Source of the DNA: Acidobacteriota bacterium
Lineage (GTDB): Bacteria > Acidobacteriota > Holophagae > Holophagales > Holophagaceae
Length of the DNA: 64,000 nt
Direction: 5' to 3'
Assembly: GCA_005788175.1 (NCBI GenBank)
Contig: SXYX01000014.1
Location: 23,277 to 87,276 of the forward strand
In this document: piece after piece, positions 45,554 to 55,680 of the stretch
Numbering within the stretch: the stretch's first letter is position 1
How the letters are laid out: every line of letters begins with the position of its first letter
Notes under the pieces: generated by a model
The model's input: the letters and a program-made list of their open reading frames with translations, nothing else
What the model was told of the DNA's origin: nothing
Database searches by the model: none
Program-made: the position numbers and the translations under genes

Positions 45554-47893
45554 ATGTATCTTCGATTAGTAATAAACCTAGTTCTCTGCTCTCTTTTCTT
45601 GGGTGCTCAAGACAAGACAGCTACACCCTTAACAATTGATTGGATCATGAAGGGTCCCGAACTTTACGGGAATACTCCTCAAAATATTTATTGGGCACCT
45701 GATGGGTCTAGATTATATTTTTCATGGAAGCCTACAAATACAGATCTCGATGAACCAATGGAAGTCCATAGCGTCGATAGAAATGGTAAAAACTTTCATC
45801 GCTTATCCAAACAAGAGATCAAAAATCTTCCCCCTGCACGAGGATCAGAAAGTCCTGACGGTAAGTGGTTAGTATTCTCAAATAAAGGCGATATTTATCG
45901 CCATAATATCAAATCACGAACGAACGAGCCCCTTACAATTACTTCCGACATAGAATCAGGGGCCATTTTCGGTAGTAGTGCTTCTCTTATTCATTTTGTT
46001 CGCTCCAATAATTTATTCACTCTTAATTTGAATACAGGTCAATTAAGTCAACTAACGGATATTCGAAGTGCAGGGTCTGATGTTCAATCTTTTCCTATGC
46101 AGGGTCGTGTCGGTAGAGAAACAGACCAGGCTAGCCTAGAAACAGAAAGCCAGGAGTGGGTGAAGAAAGAAGAGAGAGCTCTTCTGGAAACCGTCAAACG
46201 TCAAGCGGATCGACGTATCAAAAACGAGCAGATTCGACTTGAAGAACAAATATTCAAGCCTTATGTTCTTCCCCCTAGAGCTTCTATTGTATCTATGCGA
46301 CCTTCACCAGATATGCGCTATATCATTATGAATTTATCTTTTCCTGCTGCCAGGGCTATCAATACAATTGTTCCTTCATACGTTACCGAAAAGGGTTATG
46401 TTGAAACGATCCCATCAAGATCTCTAGTAGGGGATCAACAATCTACCTCACAATGGATGCGCATCGATTCCAAGACTGGTGAAGTCAAACCCTTGCAAAT
46501 GATGCTCGAAGATGGCAAAGAGTCTAATAGGCCAATTCGAATACTAGAAATTACCTGGAACCGAGAGGGTACACGGGCGGTGGCTTTTGCGCGGGCTTTG
46601 GATAATAAAGATGAATGGATTCTTGCTATTGAGGTAGATTCAGCACGTGCCAGGGTTCTCCATAAACATCGTGATGATGCTTGGGTTGGAGGTGCAGGCT
46701 CATTGATCTTAGGTTGGATCGATAATGAAGAAGTTTATTTTGTCTCGGAGAAGAGCGGTTGGGCACATCTTTATCGTATGTCTCACCGAGGTGGGGAGCC
46801 CAAAGCCCTCACAAGCGGTGAATGGGAAGTACAATCAGCTAGGCTCATGCCTAATAAAAAAGATTTTCTATTAGTCACTAACGAGAGACACCATGGTGAG
46901 AAACATGTGTATCTTATGGATATCAACGGTGGAGAAAGGCGTGCTCTAACAAAGACCATAGGTTTTCATGAGCCCTATATCTCTAATGACGGAAAAATGA
47001 TGGCTGATCTTCACTCCTCTGCCAATCGACCACCCGAAATTTTTATTGTTGATCTAGAGAAAAATACTCTCCCAGTGCAGATTACAAAGTCAACCTCAAG
47101 TGATTTTGAGAGTTATGCATGGACTACGCCGCCAGTTCTCACTTTTAAGGCACGAGATGGTGCCCAAGTTCCAACTCGACTTTATAAACCTACTCAGTGG
47201 CAACCAGGTGGTCCCGCCGTGATATTCATTCATGGAGCTGGCTATCTACAAAACGCGCATAAAGGTTGGTCTACCTATGGTAGAGAATATATGTTTCATC
47301 ATTTTTTAATGGAACGCGGATATTTAGTTCTTGATATTGACTATCGAGGATCTGCAGGTTATGGACGCGATTGGCGAACAGCTATTGCCACTTTTATGGG
47401 CGGTAAAGATTTAAATGATGCGGTCGATGCCGCTCGTTGGATATCTTCAGAATTTCAAGTAAATCCTAAGCGTATTGGAATCTATGGGGGAAGCTATGGG
47501 GGATTCATCACCTTGATGGCTATGTTCACTCAGCCGGGAATCTTTGCGGCAGGAGCTGCACTGCGGCCTGTAACTGATTGGGCACATTATAATCATGGCT
47601 ATACATCAAATATCTTAGGGTTACCTCAGAAAGAAAGTGAAGCGTATCGTCGGAGTTCCCCTATTTATCATGCCAAGGGACTGAACGGTGCGTTGCTTAT
47701 AAGTCATGGGGTTATCGATACTAATGTTCACTTTCAAGATAGTGTTCGCCTAGCTCAGAAGTTGATAGAGCTTCGTAAAGAAAACTGGGAATTGGCTCTC
47801 TATCCGGCCGAAGACCATGGTTTTCGCGAGGCAAGTAGTTGGGCAGATCAGTACAAGCGAATTTTCAAACTTTTTGAGAATAATCTGAAATAA
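45554..47893 (+). CDS. secreted S9-family serine peptidase (DPP IV / acylaminoacyl-peptidase-like)
   Basis: 779 residues. Signal peptide MYLRLVINLVLCSLFLGAQ, then a beta-propeller of WD/TolB-like blades (about 35-530; e.g. IYWAPDGSRLYFSWK, SPDGKWLVFSNKGDIY), then an alpha/beta hydrolase domain. The catalytic triad is readable: Ser647 in YGGSYGGF, Asp722 in GVIDTNV, His755 in AEDHGF. It cleaves dipeptides or small peptides in the periplasm. Thirty-four bp after hisS. Confidence 0.92.
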   Translation: MYLRLVINLVLCSLFLGAQDKTATPLTIDWIMKGPELYGNTPQNIYWAPDGSRLYFSWKPTNTDLDEPMEVHSVDRNGKNFHRLSKQEIKNLPPARGSESPDGKWLVFSNKGDIYRHNIKSRTNEPLTITSDIESGAIFGSSASLIHFVRSNNLFTLNLNTGQLSQLTDIRSAGSDVQSFPMQGRVGRETDQASLETESQEWVKKEERALLETVKRQADRRIKNEQIRLEEQIFKPYVLPPRASIVSMRPSPDMRYIIMNLSFPAARAINTIVPSYVTEKGYVETIPSRSLVGDQQSTSQWMRIDSKTGEVKPLQMMLEDGKESNRPIRILEITWNREGTRAVAFARALDNKDEWILAIEVDSARARVLHKHRDDAWVGGAGSLILGWIDNEEVYFVSEKSGWAHLYRMSHRGGEPKALTSGEWEVQSARLMPNKKDFLLVTNERHHGEKHVYLMDINGGERRALTKTIGFHEPYISNDGKMMADLHSSANRPPEIFIVDLEKNTLPVQITKSTSSDFESYAWTTPPVLTFKARDGAQVPTRLYKPTQWQPGGPAVIFIHGAGYLQNAHKGWSTYGREYMFHHFLMERGYLVLDIDYRGSAGYGRDWRTAIATFMGGKDLNDAVDAARWISSEFQVNPKRIGIYGGSYGGFITLMAMFTQPGIFAAGAALRPVTDWAHYNHGYTSNILGLPQKESEAYRRSSPIYHAKGLNGALLISHGVIDTNVHFQDSVRLAQKLIELRKENWELALYPAEDHGFREASSWADQYKRIFKLFENNLK

Positions 47894-47933
47894 ACTCCTA
47901 GGTTTTATAACCTATCAATCTCTAAAAGGAAAT

Positions 47934-47969
47934 CAACAGGATATAAGTAATACACTTATGACCCTGTTG
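47934..47969 (+). terminator. hairpin between the S9 peptidase and aspS (terminator-like)
   Basis: CAACAGG (47934-47940) pairs with CCTGTTG (47963-47969), and inside it ATAAGT pairs with ACTTAT; a small internal loop separates the two stems. The downstream stretch is only moderately T-rich (GCTTTATCCTTGT), so it may be a weak terminator or part of the aspS leader. A second small hairpin (TAGGTT-TTAT-AACCTA, 47899-47914) lies just upstream. Confidence 0.45.
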
Positions 47970-47998
47970 GCTTTATCCTTGTAAATTAGAGGATTACA

Positions 47999-49978
47999 AT
48001 GGCTCAACAGCCGAAAAAGGTAATGCAACGAAGCCATCGAAACGGTGAGCTTACTCGCATACATGTGGGTGAGACAGTACATTTATTAGGATGGGCCCGT
48101 CGTGTTAGAAACTTGGGCTCTTTGATATTTATTGATTTACGAGATCGATGGGGCCTCATACAACTCACGGCAGATACTACGGTCGTCTCTCCAGGCCTTC
48201 TCAACACTTTAAAAACGATACGTAGCGAATTTGTTTTGTCGGTGAAAGGGACTGTAGAACTTAGAAATAGTCCTAACGAAGGAATCGCCACAGGAGAGAT
48301 TGAAGTTCGTATTCTTGATCTCAATATTTTGAATACCTCACTTACTCCCCCTATTCCTATCGAAGATATCGATGAACCTGCAGGTGAAGAGCTTCGACTT
48401 AAATATCGTTATTTGGATTTACGAAAAAATTCGTTACAAAAGAATTTATGGCTAAGAAGTGAGATGTCGCATGTCATTCGGGATCATTTTCGACAAAATG
48501 ATTTTTTTGAAGTTGAAACTCCAATTTTAACAAAATCGACTCCCGAAGGTGCTAGAGACTATCTTGTTCCTAGTCGTGTTCATTCGGGAGAATTTTTTGC
48601 ACTCCCTCAGAGTCCTCAACTATTTAAACAGTTACTCCAAGTTTCCGGCTTTGAAAGATACTTTCAGATTTGTCGTTGCTTTAGAGATGAAGATTTAAGA
48701 GCCGATCGCCAACCTGAATTCACTCAGGTTGATGTTGAGATGAGTTTTATCACACAAGAAGATATCCAAGATTTAATTTCGAACCTCATGGTTCGTCTAT
48801 CGAGTATGGTGGGACGTACGATCAATAAACCTATACCTCGATTGACCTATCAAGATGCGATGGAGTTTTATGGCTCAGACAAACCTGATTTACGATTTGA
48901 TAACCGTATCAAAGATGTTTCAGCATTTTTCAATCGTTCCGAATTTAAGATTTTTAGAAATGCAGCCGATAGCGATGGGCAGCGTCGCGTAAGAGCACTG
49001 GGTTTTTCTGGTCCAATTGCAGGTAACCTATCTCGAAAACAGATAGATGACCTCGAGAGGGATGCTAAGCATTTGGGGGCAGGCGGGTTGCCTTATATCA
49101 AATGGGGCAAGGATGGTCTATCGAGTTCATTCAAGAAATTTATTTCCGAAGAAGAAACTCGAAAAATATGTACTGCTCTCGGAATCATCGATGAGGGAAT
49201 AATTCTCTTTGCAGTGGGACCAGATTCACTAACTTCTAAAGTTTTAGGTGAGTTGCGCAATATCTGCGGGAAGCAGTTTGGGCTCATTGATTCCTCTGTG
49301 TTCTCATTCGTCTGGATTACGGACTTTCCTTTGTTCGAATGGAATGATGATAGCCTGCGATGGATGGCTGTTCATCATCCCTTTACAAGCCCTCATCCAG
49401 ATGATTTATATATGATCGAAGATCGTCCAGGGGAGTGTCGTGCCCTTGCCTATGATTTAGTCTTGAATGGTTTCGAAATTGGAGGCGGATCAATACGAAT
49501 TCATAGTACCGAACTACAATCGCGTATCTTTAAACTTTTAGGAATTTCTGAAGCAGAAGCGCAAGATAAGTTTGGTTTCTTGCTTGAGGCGCTAGGTTAT
49601 GGAGCCCCCCCAATGGGAGGAATCGCGCTCGGATTAGATCGCATGGTAATGCTATTTTCCGGAGAGAGTAGTATTCGCGAAGTGATTGCGTTCCCAAAGA
49701 CAGCTCAGGCGCGATGTCTTATGACCTCGGCACCAAGTTTCGTAGATCTTCGCCAACTCACCGACCTAGGACTACTCAAAGAAAATAAACAAACCTTTCG
49801 CGTAGGTGCTGTATTTTTTGAATCGCAAGCCTCAAGTCCTGCACTGCGAAGGGCATTAGGCCAACGAATTCAAGAAATTACCTCAACTCAAACGCAGGGA
49901 TTAATATCTTTTGATTCGAAGGGTAGGCTAATAGATTCAAAGACGATACAAGACGGACCTTTTTTTGAATTTGAATAA
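47999..49978 (+). CDS. aspS: aspartyl-tRNA synthetase, C-terminally extended
   Basis: 659-residue class II synthetase, about 60 residues longer than usual. Features in order: N-terminal OB-fold anticodon domain (GWARRVRNLGSLIFIDLRDRWG), motif 2 FQICRCFRDEDLRADRQPEFTQVD, the bacterial GAD insertion (about 280-420), motif 3 GIALGLDRMVMLFSGESSIREVIAFPK. The family normally ends soon after the MTSAPSFVDLRQL segment; here about 65 further residues follow (from KENKQTF) with no recognised domain. A separate AsnRS gene lies at 56.9 kb. Confidence 0.95.
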   Translation: MAQQPKKVMQRSHRNGELTRIHVGETVHLLGWARRVRNLGSLIFIDLRDRWGLIQLTADTTVVSPGLLNTLKTIRSEFVLSVKGTVELRNSPNEGIATGEIEVRILDLNILNTSLTPPIPIEDIDEPAGEELRLKYRYLDLRKNSLQKNLWLRSEMSHVIRDHFRQNDFFEVETPILTKSTPEGARDYLVPSRVHSGEFFALPQSPQLFKQLLQVSGFERYFQICRCFRDEDLRADRQPEFTQVDVEMSFITQEDIQDLISNLMVRLSSMVGRTINKPIPRLTYQDAMEFYGSDKPDLRFDNRIKDVSAFFNRSEFKIFRNAADSDGQRRVRALGFSGPIAGNLSRKQIDDLERDAKHLGAGGLPYIKWGKDGLSSSFKKFISEEETRKICTALGIIDEGIILFAVGPDSLTSKVLGELRNICGKQFGLIDSSVFSFVWITDFPLFEWNDDSLRWMAVHHPFTSPHPDDLYMIEDRPGECRALAYDLVLNGFEIGGGSIRIHSTELQSRIFKLLGISEAEAQDKFGFLLEALGYGAPPMGGIALGLDRMVMLFSGESSIREVIAFPKTAQARCLMTSAPSFVDLRQLTDLGLLKENKQTFRVGAVFFESQASSPALRRALGQRIQEITSTQTQGLISFDSKGRLIDSKTIQDGPFFEFE

Positions 49979-49982
49979 ATCC

Positions 49983-51182
49983 TTACGATTTTTTCTTGGC
50001 GCTAACTATTACGTCTTTAATAATCCGAACTATTAGATCTTGGTCATCCTCGGTGAGTCCTGGCCAAAGAGGAAGACTCAAGAGACGCTCCCCGCTCCAT
50101 TCTGAGTGTGGAAGTCCTTCGGCTGGGAGAGCTCTTGGATGTGCTTTGTAGAAGTTTTGATAGTAGGTGTGCAGATGCGCAGGTCGATAGTGAATTCCTG
50201 AGCCAATATTTCGATCCTTAAGTGCCTGAACAAACTCATCACGACTTAAACCAGCTTTCTCAGGAAGAATTCTAAATACGAATAGATGGAAGCAGTGCCC
50301 GAAATCAATGTCTCCCTCCCAGGGTAGGATGCATTCCTGAACATCATTTAATAATTTGAGATAGCGCTTGAAAAGATCTCCACGGCGGCGATTAAATTGG
50401 TCTAGTTTGGTCAATTGATGAATTCCAATGGCAGCTTGAAGATCCATAAAATTAGCTTTACGGGCGGGTTCAATAACATCAATATGCAGACTACCCTCTT
50501 TACTTTGTCGTTTCCATGCGTCCTTCTCAATACCATGAAATCTTAGTCGAGCTATTATATTGAGATATTTTTCGTCATGCAGAGCAATTGCACCTCCTTC
50601 ACCCGTAGTAAGATTTTTATTCGGATGAAAACTATAAATCGACATGACGGAGCGCGAATTAGACCCGATTTTCTTTCCTTTATAGGTCGCACCCATCGCT
50701 TGTGCAGCATCTTCAATAACCCACAGTTTATGGCGCTCTGCCAAGGTCCAGATAGATTCCAGGTCGCAGGGAAGACCCGTCAGGTGAACGGGTATGATTC
50801 CTTTAGTTTTAGAAGTTATGGCTGCTTCTAGTTTTGAGGGATCCATATTGAGTGTCCGTGGATCGATATCAACTAATACAGGAATACCACCTCTAAGCAC
50901 AATCGTAGAGAGCGTACTTACCCAAGTTAACGAACTCGTAATGATCTCATCGCCTCGCTTGATATCCATAATTTGAAGTGATATTTCTTGTGCGGTGGTA
51001 GCACTATTCATAGCGCGCACATAAGGAGCTCCATTATAAATTGCCAGATCTTCTTCGAAACGGGCTGTTTTAGGACCTGTGGTTAGCCAGCCACTTTGAA
51101 TAGAATCGATAATTTCATCGATTTCTTCTTGACCAATAACAGGTCTCGAGAAGGGTAAAAAAGATTCTCTACGCAAAGCCAT
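49983..51182 (-). CDS. DegT/DnrJ/EryC1/StrS family PLP aminotransferase (ArnB-like)
   Basis: 399 residues, fold type I. The PLP Lys is in YSFHPNKNLTTGEGGAIALHD, preceded by the VIEDAAQAMGATYKGKKIG block. N-terminal PFSRPVIGQEEIDEIIDSIQSGWLTTGPKTARFEEDLA is classic for sugar aminotransferases. It aminates a nucleotide-linked keto-sugar for cell-surface glycans. No partner sugar genes are adjacent, so the exact sugar is unknown. Converges on aspS with a 4 bp gap and diverges from the histidine kinase. Confidence 0.93.
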   Translation of the reverse strand: MALRRESFLPFSRPVIGQEEIDEIIDSIQSGWLTTGPKTARFEEDLAIYNGAPYVRAMNSATTAQEISLQIMDIKRGDEIITSSLTWVSTLSTIVLRGGIPVLVDIDPRTLNMDPSKLEAAITSKTKGIIPVHLTGLPCDLESIWTLAERHKLWVIEDAAQAMGATYKGKKIGSNSRSVMSIYSFHPNKNLTTGEGGAIALHDEKYLNIIARLRFHGIEKDAWKRQSKEGSLHIDVIEPARKANFMDLQAAIGIHQLTKLDQFNRRRGDLFKRYLKLLNDVQECILPWEGDIDFGHCFHLFVFRILPEKAGLSRDEFVQALKDRNIGSGIHYRPAHLHTYYQNFYKAHPRALPAEGLPHSEWSGERLLSLPLWPGLTEDDQDLIVRIIKDVIVSAKKKS

Positions 51183-51238
51183 TCTTTCTCCAAAAATTCC
51201 TAGTACTATCTCACTATAGCGGTTGCTAGGGATACTTG

Positions 51239-52465
51239 ATGGTCAATAGTTTAGATCAAGAGACAGATAAACAGCGATTCATTTTTATAAGTGCGTCTAT
51301 TCTCTTAATTTCACTAGTAGTGTGGTGGATAACTCTTCAGGTTTCACAAACACAAGAAATGACTAGGATCAGGATTGAAAAGCTCAGATCTATTCGAGCA
51401 GAAGCCTGGCTCTATGACAGTACCAAGGTTCTTAAATACTACGAAAATACGGGTGTTATAAAATTGAAGGTGCCGGAAAACATAGAGATCACTTCAAAAC
51501 TACCGTCAGAATTACCTAGTCGAAAAGAAAGAGAAAGAGATATTTTATTAAAATTTCCTGACGTAAAGATCGTACCAATCCCCACAGCTATTGATGATCC
51601 ACCCCTCTTGGATATGCCTGATGCTTATCTCACCCTAGATGTTTCCAAACTAGCCTCGATAGAGAGCGAGCGAAAATCAATGATTTGGAGGGCTATTCTC
51701 CAGATAGGCATATTAGCAATCGGTATCATGACTGGATTGATTTTGATTTTCAATAAGTTAAATAAAGAAATAGATCTTAAATTACGCCAACAGAATTTTT
51801 TAGATTCTGTAACACATGAATTGAAAACTCCCATTGCCTCTATTCAGATTTGGACAGAGACTATATTTTCAAAGGCTATCAATAAAGATCAAATGCAGAT
51901 GATATCAGAGAGAATCCATCAAGATATCGACCGTCTATCAAGTTTGGTAAACAATCTCCTCATAGTGGCTAAAGGCGAATCTTTGCATTTATCTTCAAAT
52001 CGAGAAGTCATCAATTTAAGTGAAATGCTGGAAACAAATATAGAAATAATGTGTCAAAAAATAGGACCTAATAGTTTGGGTAGTATCAAAAGGATAGAAA
52101 AAGAAATTTATATCCGGATAGACCCCGAACAATTTCGTATCATCATTGATAACCTACTGTCTAATGCCTACAAATATTCTGATAGTCCGAGAACAACAGA
52201 AATTCAACTCAAGTCTGATCAGAAATTTGCCATCATAACTATCAAGGACCAAGGATATGGTATTGATATCGCAAGTCTTGAAAGAATTTTTGATAAGTTT
52301 TATCGATCAGGCAGTGAAATGACTCGGCGTGTCCCTGGAACAGGCATTGGTCTTTTCTTGGTTAAACAATTGACAGAACTTAATGGGGGGACCGTTACAG
52401 TAAAATCTGAAGGTCTTAACCAAGGATCTGTTTTTACTGTTTCGTTCCCCCTTGAGAATATTTAA
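51239..52465 (+). CDS. sensor histidine kinase
   Basis: 408 residues from the ATG; a TTG lies just before it. Two membrane helices at about 14-36 and 148-171 enclose a periplasmic sensor region of about 110 residues without a recognised domain. No HAMP domain is evident. The kinase core follows at once: H-box VTHELKTPIAS with His193, N-box DNLLSNAYKYS, G1 DQGYGIDI, G2 GTGIGLFLVKQL. No response regulator is adjacent; the nearest starts at 63393. It abuts the convergent rsmI with no gap. Confidence 0.92.
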   Translation: MVNSLDQETDKQRFIFISASILLISLVVWWITLQVSQTQEMTRIRIEKLRSIRAEAWLYDSTKVLKYYENTGVIKLKVPENIEITSKLPSELPSRKERERDILLKFPDVKIVPIPTAIDDPPLLDMPDAYLTLDVSKLASIESERKSMIWRAILQIGILAIGIMTGLILIFNKLNKEIDLKLRQQNFLDSVTHELKTPIASIQIWTETIFSKAINKDQMQMISERIHQDIDRLSSLVNNLLIVAKGESLHLSSNREVINLSEMLETNIEIMCQKIGPNSLGSIKRIEKEIYIRIDPEQFRIIIDNLLSNAYKYSDSPRTTEIQLKSDQKFAIITIKDQGYGIDIASLERIFDKFYRSGSEMTRRVPGTGIGLFLVKQLTELNGGTVTVKSEGLNQGSVFTVSFPLENI

Positions 52466-53317
52466 TTACTTTTTTACAGCCATACGATAGATATCAGACG
52501 CGGTAACTCCAAAATGCCTGGCAAGTGGTTTGGCGGCTTCGCGTAATGTCATGCCGCCTGACCGCGCAGCCTCTAGATACCTTAAGGCCCATTCAGGTAA
52601 AGTGTCCCCGAGGATCGATACATGTTTTTCATGTATTACCTGTTTGCTATCGGCGCCAGCAATTACTAAAATCATCTCCCCGCGATCTTCGCTACCCAAG
52701 GTAATTATTACTTCTGAAGGAGTACCACGGTACCAAGTTTCATGGATTTTAGTAAGTTCGCGGCCCAAGGCGATCTCACGATCTGGCATGAGTGCATGGA
52801 TTTCTTCAAGTGTTTCCTGAATACGATGTGGTGCCTCAAAAACAATTGTAGTTTCTTCTCTTCCAGCAATAAGCTTTAATGCTTCTAGGCGACTTGTGTG
52901 TTTATTTGGTAGATATCCAAGAAAAGAGAATTTATGGCAAGGTAAACCTGAAGCTACGACTCCCATTAATACAGCACTAGCACCGGGTAGAACGGTGATT
53001 TTGCATGATAATTCACGAGCCAATCTCGAAATTTCAAAACCAGGATCGTTAATACCTGGCATACCTGCATCGGAACAATAAGCAACGGTAAGACCTTGGG
53101 TCAGAAAATTTCGAATCTCCTGATGCACGGACTCCTCGGCATGATCATCAAAGCGGATTAATTTTTTAATAATCCCGAGATGATCGAGTAACGCCCCTGT
53201 TCTGCGCGTATCTTCACAAGCAATAACATCTGCTGTATTAAGGAGCTCAATTGAACGAATTGTGATATCGCCTAAGTTACCAATAGGCGTGGGTATGAGA
53301 ATAAGATGACCGGCCAT
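52466..53317 (-). CDS. rsmI: 16S rRNA (cytidine-1402-2'-O)-methyltransferase
   Basis: 283-residue SPOUT-unrelated tetrapyrrole-methylase-fold enzyme. It has the N-terminal LILIPTPIGNLGDITIRSIELL, AYCSDAGMPGINDPG, LPGASAVLMGVVASGLPCHKFSFLGYLP and EAPHRIQETLEEI blocks. It methylates the ribose of C1402 in the decoding centre. It lies 18 bp after typA and ends exactly where the histidine kinase gene ends. Confidence 0.96.
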   Translation of the reverse strand: MAGHLILIPTPIGNLGDITIRSIELLNTADVIACEDTRRTGALLDHLGIIKKLIRFDDHAEESVHQEIRNFLTQGLTVAYCSDAGMPGINDPGFEISRLARELSCKITVLPGASAVLMGVVASGLPCHKFSFLGYLPNKHTSRLEALKLIAGREETTIVFEAPHRIQETLEEIHALMPDREIALGRELTKIHETWYRGTPSEVIITLGSEDRGEMILVIAGADSKQVIHEKHVSILGDTLPEWALRYLEAARSGGMTLREAAKPLARHFGVTASDIYRMAVKK

Positions 53318-53335
53318 AATGTCTCGTTCTAGAGG

Positions 53336-55168
53336 TTAGTAACTTTCTGAAATCTTCTTCTCTATTTTTTTTCTCTCATTGGCATCTAAAATCCGTTTGC
53401 GCATTCGAATATAGTGTGGAGTCACTTCTACTAATTCATCATCTGCAATGTACTCGAGGGCCTGTTCAAGAGTATGCTCTCGTGGTGGAGTGAGTCGAGT
53501 CGCGTCATCAGAACCCGACGCACGCATATTAGAAAGTTTTTTTCCCTTGGCAATATTTACGACAAGATCATTTTCTCGAGAATGTTCGCCAACGATCATT
53601 CCTTCATAACATTTAGTTTGGGGATGTAAGAAAATCACACCGCGATCCTCAAGATTCATAAGAGCAAACCCCACGGCTTCAGCCGTTTCCATGGCTACTA
53701 ATACTCCATTTTTACGACCCGGCAGCTCTCCCTTAAAGGGTCCGTAATGACTGAAAAGAGCGTTCATGATTCCTTCGCCGCGAGTATCGGTCATAAATTC
53801 TGTTCGATAACCGATTAGTCCACGACTTGGGATTTTGAAGTGTAGGCGTAGTCGACCCCCCTCATTTCCCATATCCTGCATTTCAGCTTTGCGCTGTCCC
53901 AGTTTTTCCATCACGATACCCATATAGAGATCTGGTACATCTACGACCAAATCTTCATAGGGCTCTTCCTTTACACCTGTATCTGGATTGGTATGTATGA
54001 TGACTTCTGGTCTCGAAACACACAGCTCAAAATCCTCTCGTCGCATATTTTCAATTAAAACAGACAGGTGTAATTCACCTCGTCCTGAAACCTTAAAACA
54101 ATCTGGACTATCGGTATCTTCTACACGAAGAGCGACATTGTGTTGAAGTTCTTTCATTAGACGCTCTCGGATTCTTCGGCTCTGGACATTTTTACCATCT
54201 TGACCAGAAAAAGGTCCATTATTGACCATGAACATCATAGAAATAGTGGGCTCATCGATTTGAACGTAGGGTAATGCATCGGGCTGTTCAACACTGGAAA
54301 TTGTCTCGCCAACCCTAATATCTGCAATACCAGCAATAGCAACTATATCTCCGGATTGTCCTTTAGCTAGAGGCACCCTACTTAGTCCCTCGAATCCATA
54401 GAGTTGAGTAATTTTATGCATTTGGATATCGCCATTTTGCTTGATTAAAGAAACATTACGTCCGACTTCTATTTCTCCATTCACAACTCGCCCAATTCCA
54501 ATTTGGCCAACAAAGTCGTTGTAATCCATTAAGGTGACTAGCATCTGCAAATTGGCTGAGGGAGATCCTTGTGGAGGAGGACATTGTTCGGCAATAGTCT
54601 GAAAGAGTGCATTCATATCAGTACTGCTCTCGTCCATACTCATCATGGCGTAACCATTTTTAGCCGAGGCAAAAACGCAGGGAAAATCTAATTGATCATC
54701 GTTGGCATCGAGTTCAATCAGAAGGTCTAGTACTCGCTCCTGAGACCAGAGAGGTCTTGCGCCCGGACGATCAACTTTATTTATAACGACAATGGGACGT
54801 AAGCCTAGGGCAAGTGCCTTACGTGTGACAAATTTAGTTTGGGGCATTGGACCATCAAAGCTATCGATGACTAGTAATACGCTATCAACCATACTCAATA
54901 CACGTTCTACTTCTCCCCCAAAGTCAGCATGTCCCGGGGTATCGACAATATTGAAACGATAATCATTCCATTTAACACTTGTCGTTTTAGCAAGAATTGT
55001 GATTCCTCGCTCTCGTTCTTGATCGTTAGAATCCATCGCTCGTTCCTGCATGCGTTGATTATCACGGAAGGTATGAGTCGCCTTGAACATAGCATCTACA
55101 AGCGTTGTCTTGCCATGATCAACGTGAGCAATAATGGCGATATTGCGGATACTTTGAATATAGTCCAT
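53336..55168 (-). CDS. typA: ribosome-associated GTPase TypA/BipA
   Basis: 610-residue EF-G-like GTPase. G1 [11 protein letters not shown]2 with [12 protein letters not shown]3 [16 protein letters not shown], and G4 [12 protein letters not shown] are all present, followed by EF-Tu-like domain 2, EF-G-like III and V, and a TypA-specific C-terminal domain ([22 protein letters not shown]). It acts in ribosome assembly and stress adaptation. Confidence 0.97.
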   Translation of the reverse strand: MDYIQSIRNIAIIAHVDHGKTTLVDAMFKATHTFRDNQRMQERAMDSNDQERERGITILAKTTSVKWNDYRFNIVDTPGHADFGGEVERVLSMVDSVLLVIDSFDGPMPQTKFVTRKALALGLRPIVVINKVDRPGARPLWSQERVLDLLIELDANDDQLDFPCVFASAKNGYAMMSMDESSTDMNALFQTIAEQCPPPQGSPSANLQMLVTLMDYNDFVGQIGIGRVVNGEIEVGRNVSLIKQNGDIQMHKITQLYGFEGLSRVPLAKGQSGDIVAIAGIADIRVGETISSVEQPDALPYVQIDEPTISMMFMVNNGPFSGQDGKNVQSRRIRERLMKELQHNVALRVEDTDSPDCFKVSGRGELHLSVLIENMRREDFELCVSRPEVIIHTNPDTGVKEEPYEDLVVDVPDLYMGIVMEKLGQRKAEMQDMGNEGGRLRLHFKIPSRGLIGYRTEFMTDTRGEGIMNALFSHYGPFKGELPGRKNGVLVAMETAEAVGFALMNLEDRGVIFLHPQTKCYEGMIVGEHSRENDLVVNIAKGKKLSNMRASGSDDATRLTPPREHTLEQALEYIADDELVEVTPHYIRMRKRILDANERKKIEKKISESY

Positions 55169-55395
55169 ATAAACCTATGTCTTTACAGTAGGAGGGCGCC
55201 CTCTCAAAAGACGGGGCAAGAGAATACGTGGGGTCTTTAATCGAAGCCTTAGGTTAAAAAAGGCTAGAACCCATAATTCTAGCACTTAAGTCGACTTTTA
55301 GGAACATTTTAAAAGCGGAAATACATCTGCATTTTTTCAAATTAGGATTATCATTTCTTTGACTCTCAAACTCTACATCAGTCCGAAAGGTGACC

Positions 55396-55680
55396 ATGAT
55401 TAAACTCGATATTGCTAATGCGATTATGAACATCCATCCCTGCAGTCGTCATACGGCGATACAAGTTGTAGATATCCTAACCGAACGGATGAAGCAAGCC
55501 CTACTCGAGGGTCACAGAATTGAAATCAGAGGCTTTGGCGTTTTCGAGCCTCGTCCCAGAAAAAATGGCTTAGGACGCAATATAAAAACTGGATTATCCG
55601 TAGATATCCCAAAGGGAAGATCTGTTCGTTTCAAACCAGGTAAAGATTTACGGGACATGGGATCAGGCGAAATGTCTTAG
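55396..55680 (+). CDS. HU/IHF-family DNA-binding protein
   Basis: 94 residues from the ATG at 55396 (AAGGTGA just upstream; an in-frame GTG two codons earlier is possible). The HU/IHF fold is clear: MIKLDIANAIMN, EIRGFGVFEPRPRK (the usual GFGxF) and GRNIKTG with the Pro-containing arm SVDIPKGRSVRFKPGK. The GRNIKTG and IEIRGFGVF residues resemble IHF more than HU, so bending of specific sites is possible. Overlaps the convergent speB by 4 bp. Confidence 0.88.
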   Translation: MIKLDIANAIMNIHPCSRHTAIQVVDILTERMKQALLEGHRIEIRGFGVFEPRPRKNGLGRNIKTGLSVDIPKGRSVRFKPGKDLRDMGSGEMS

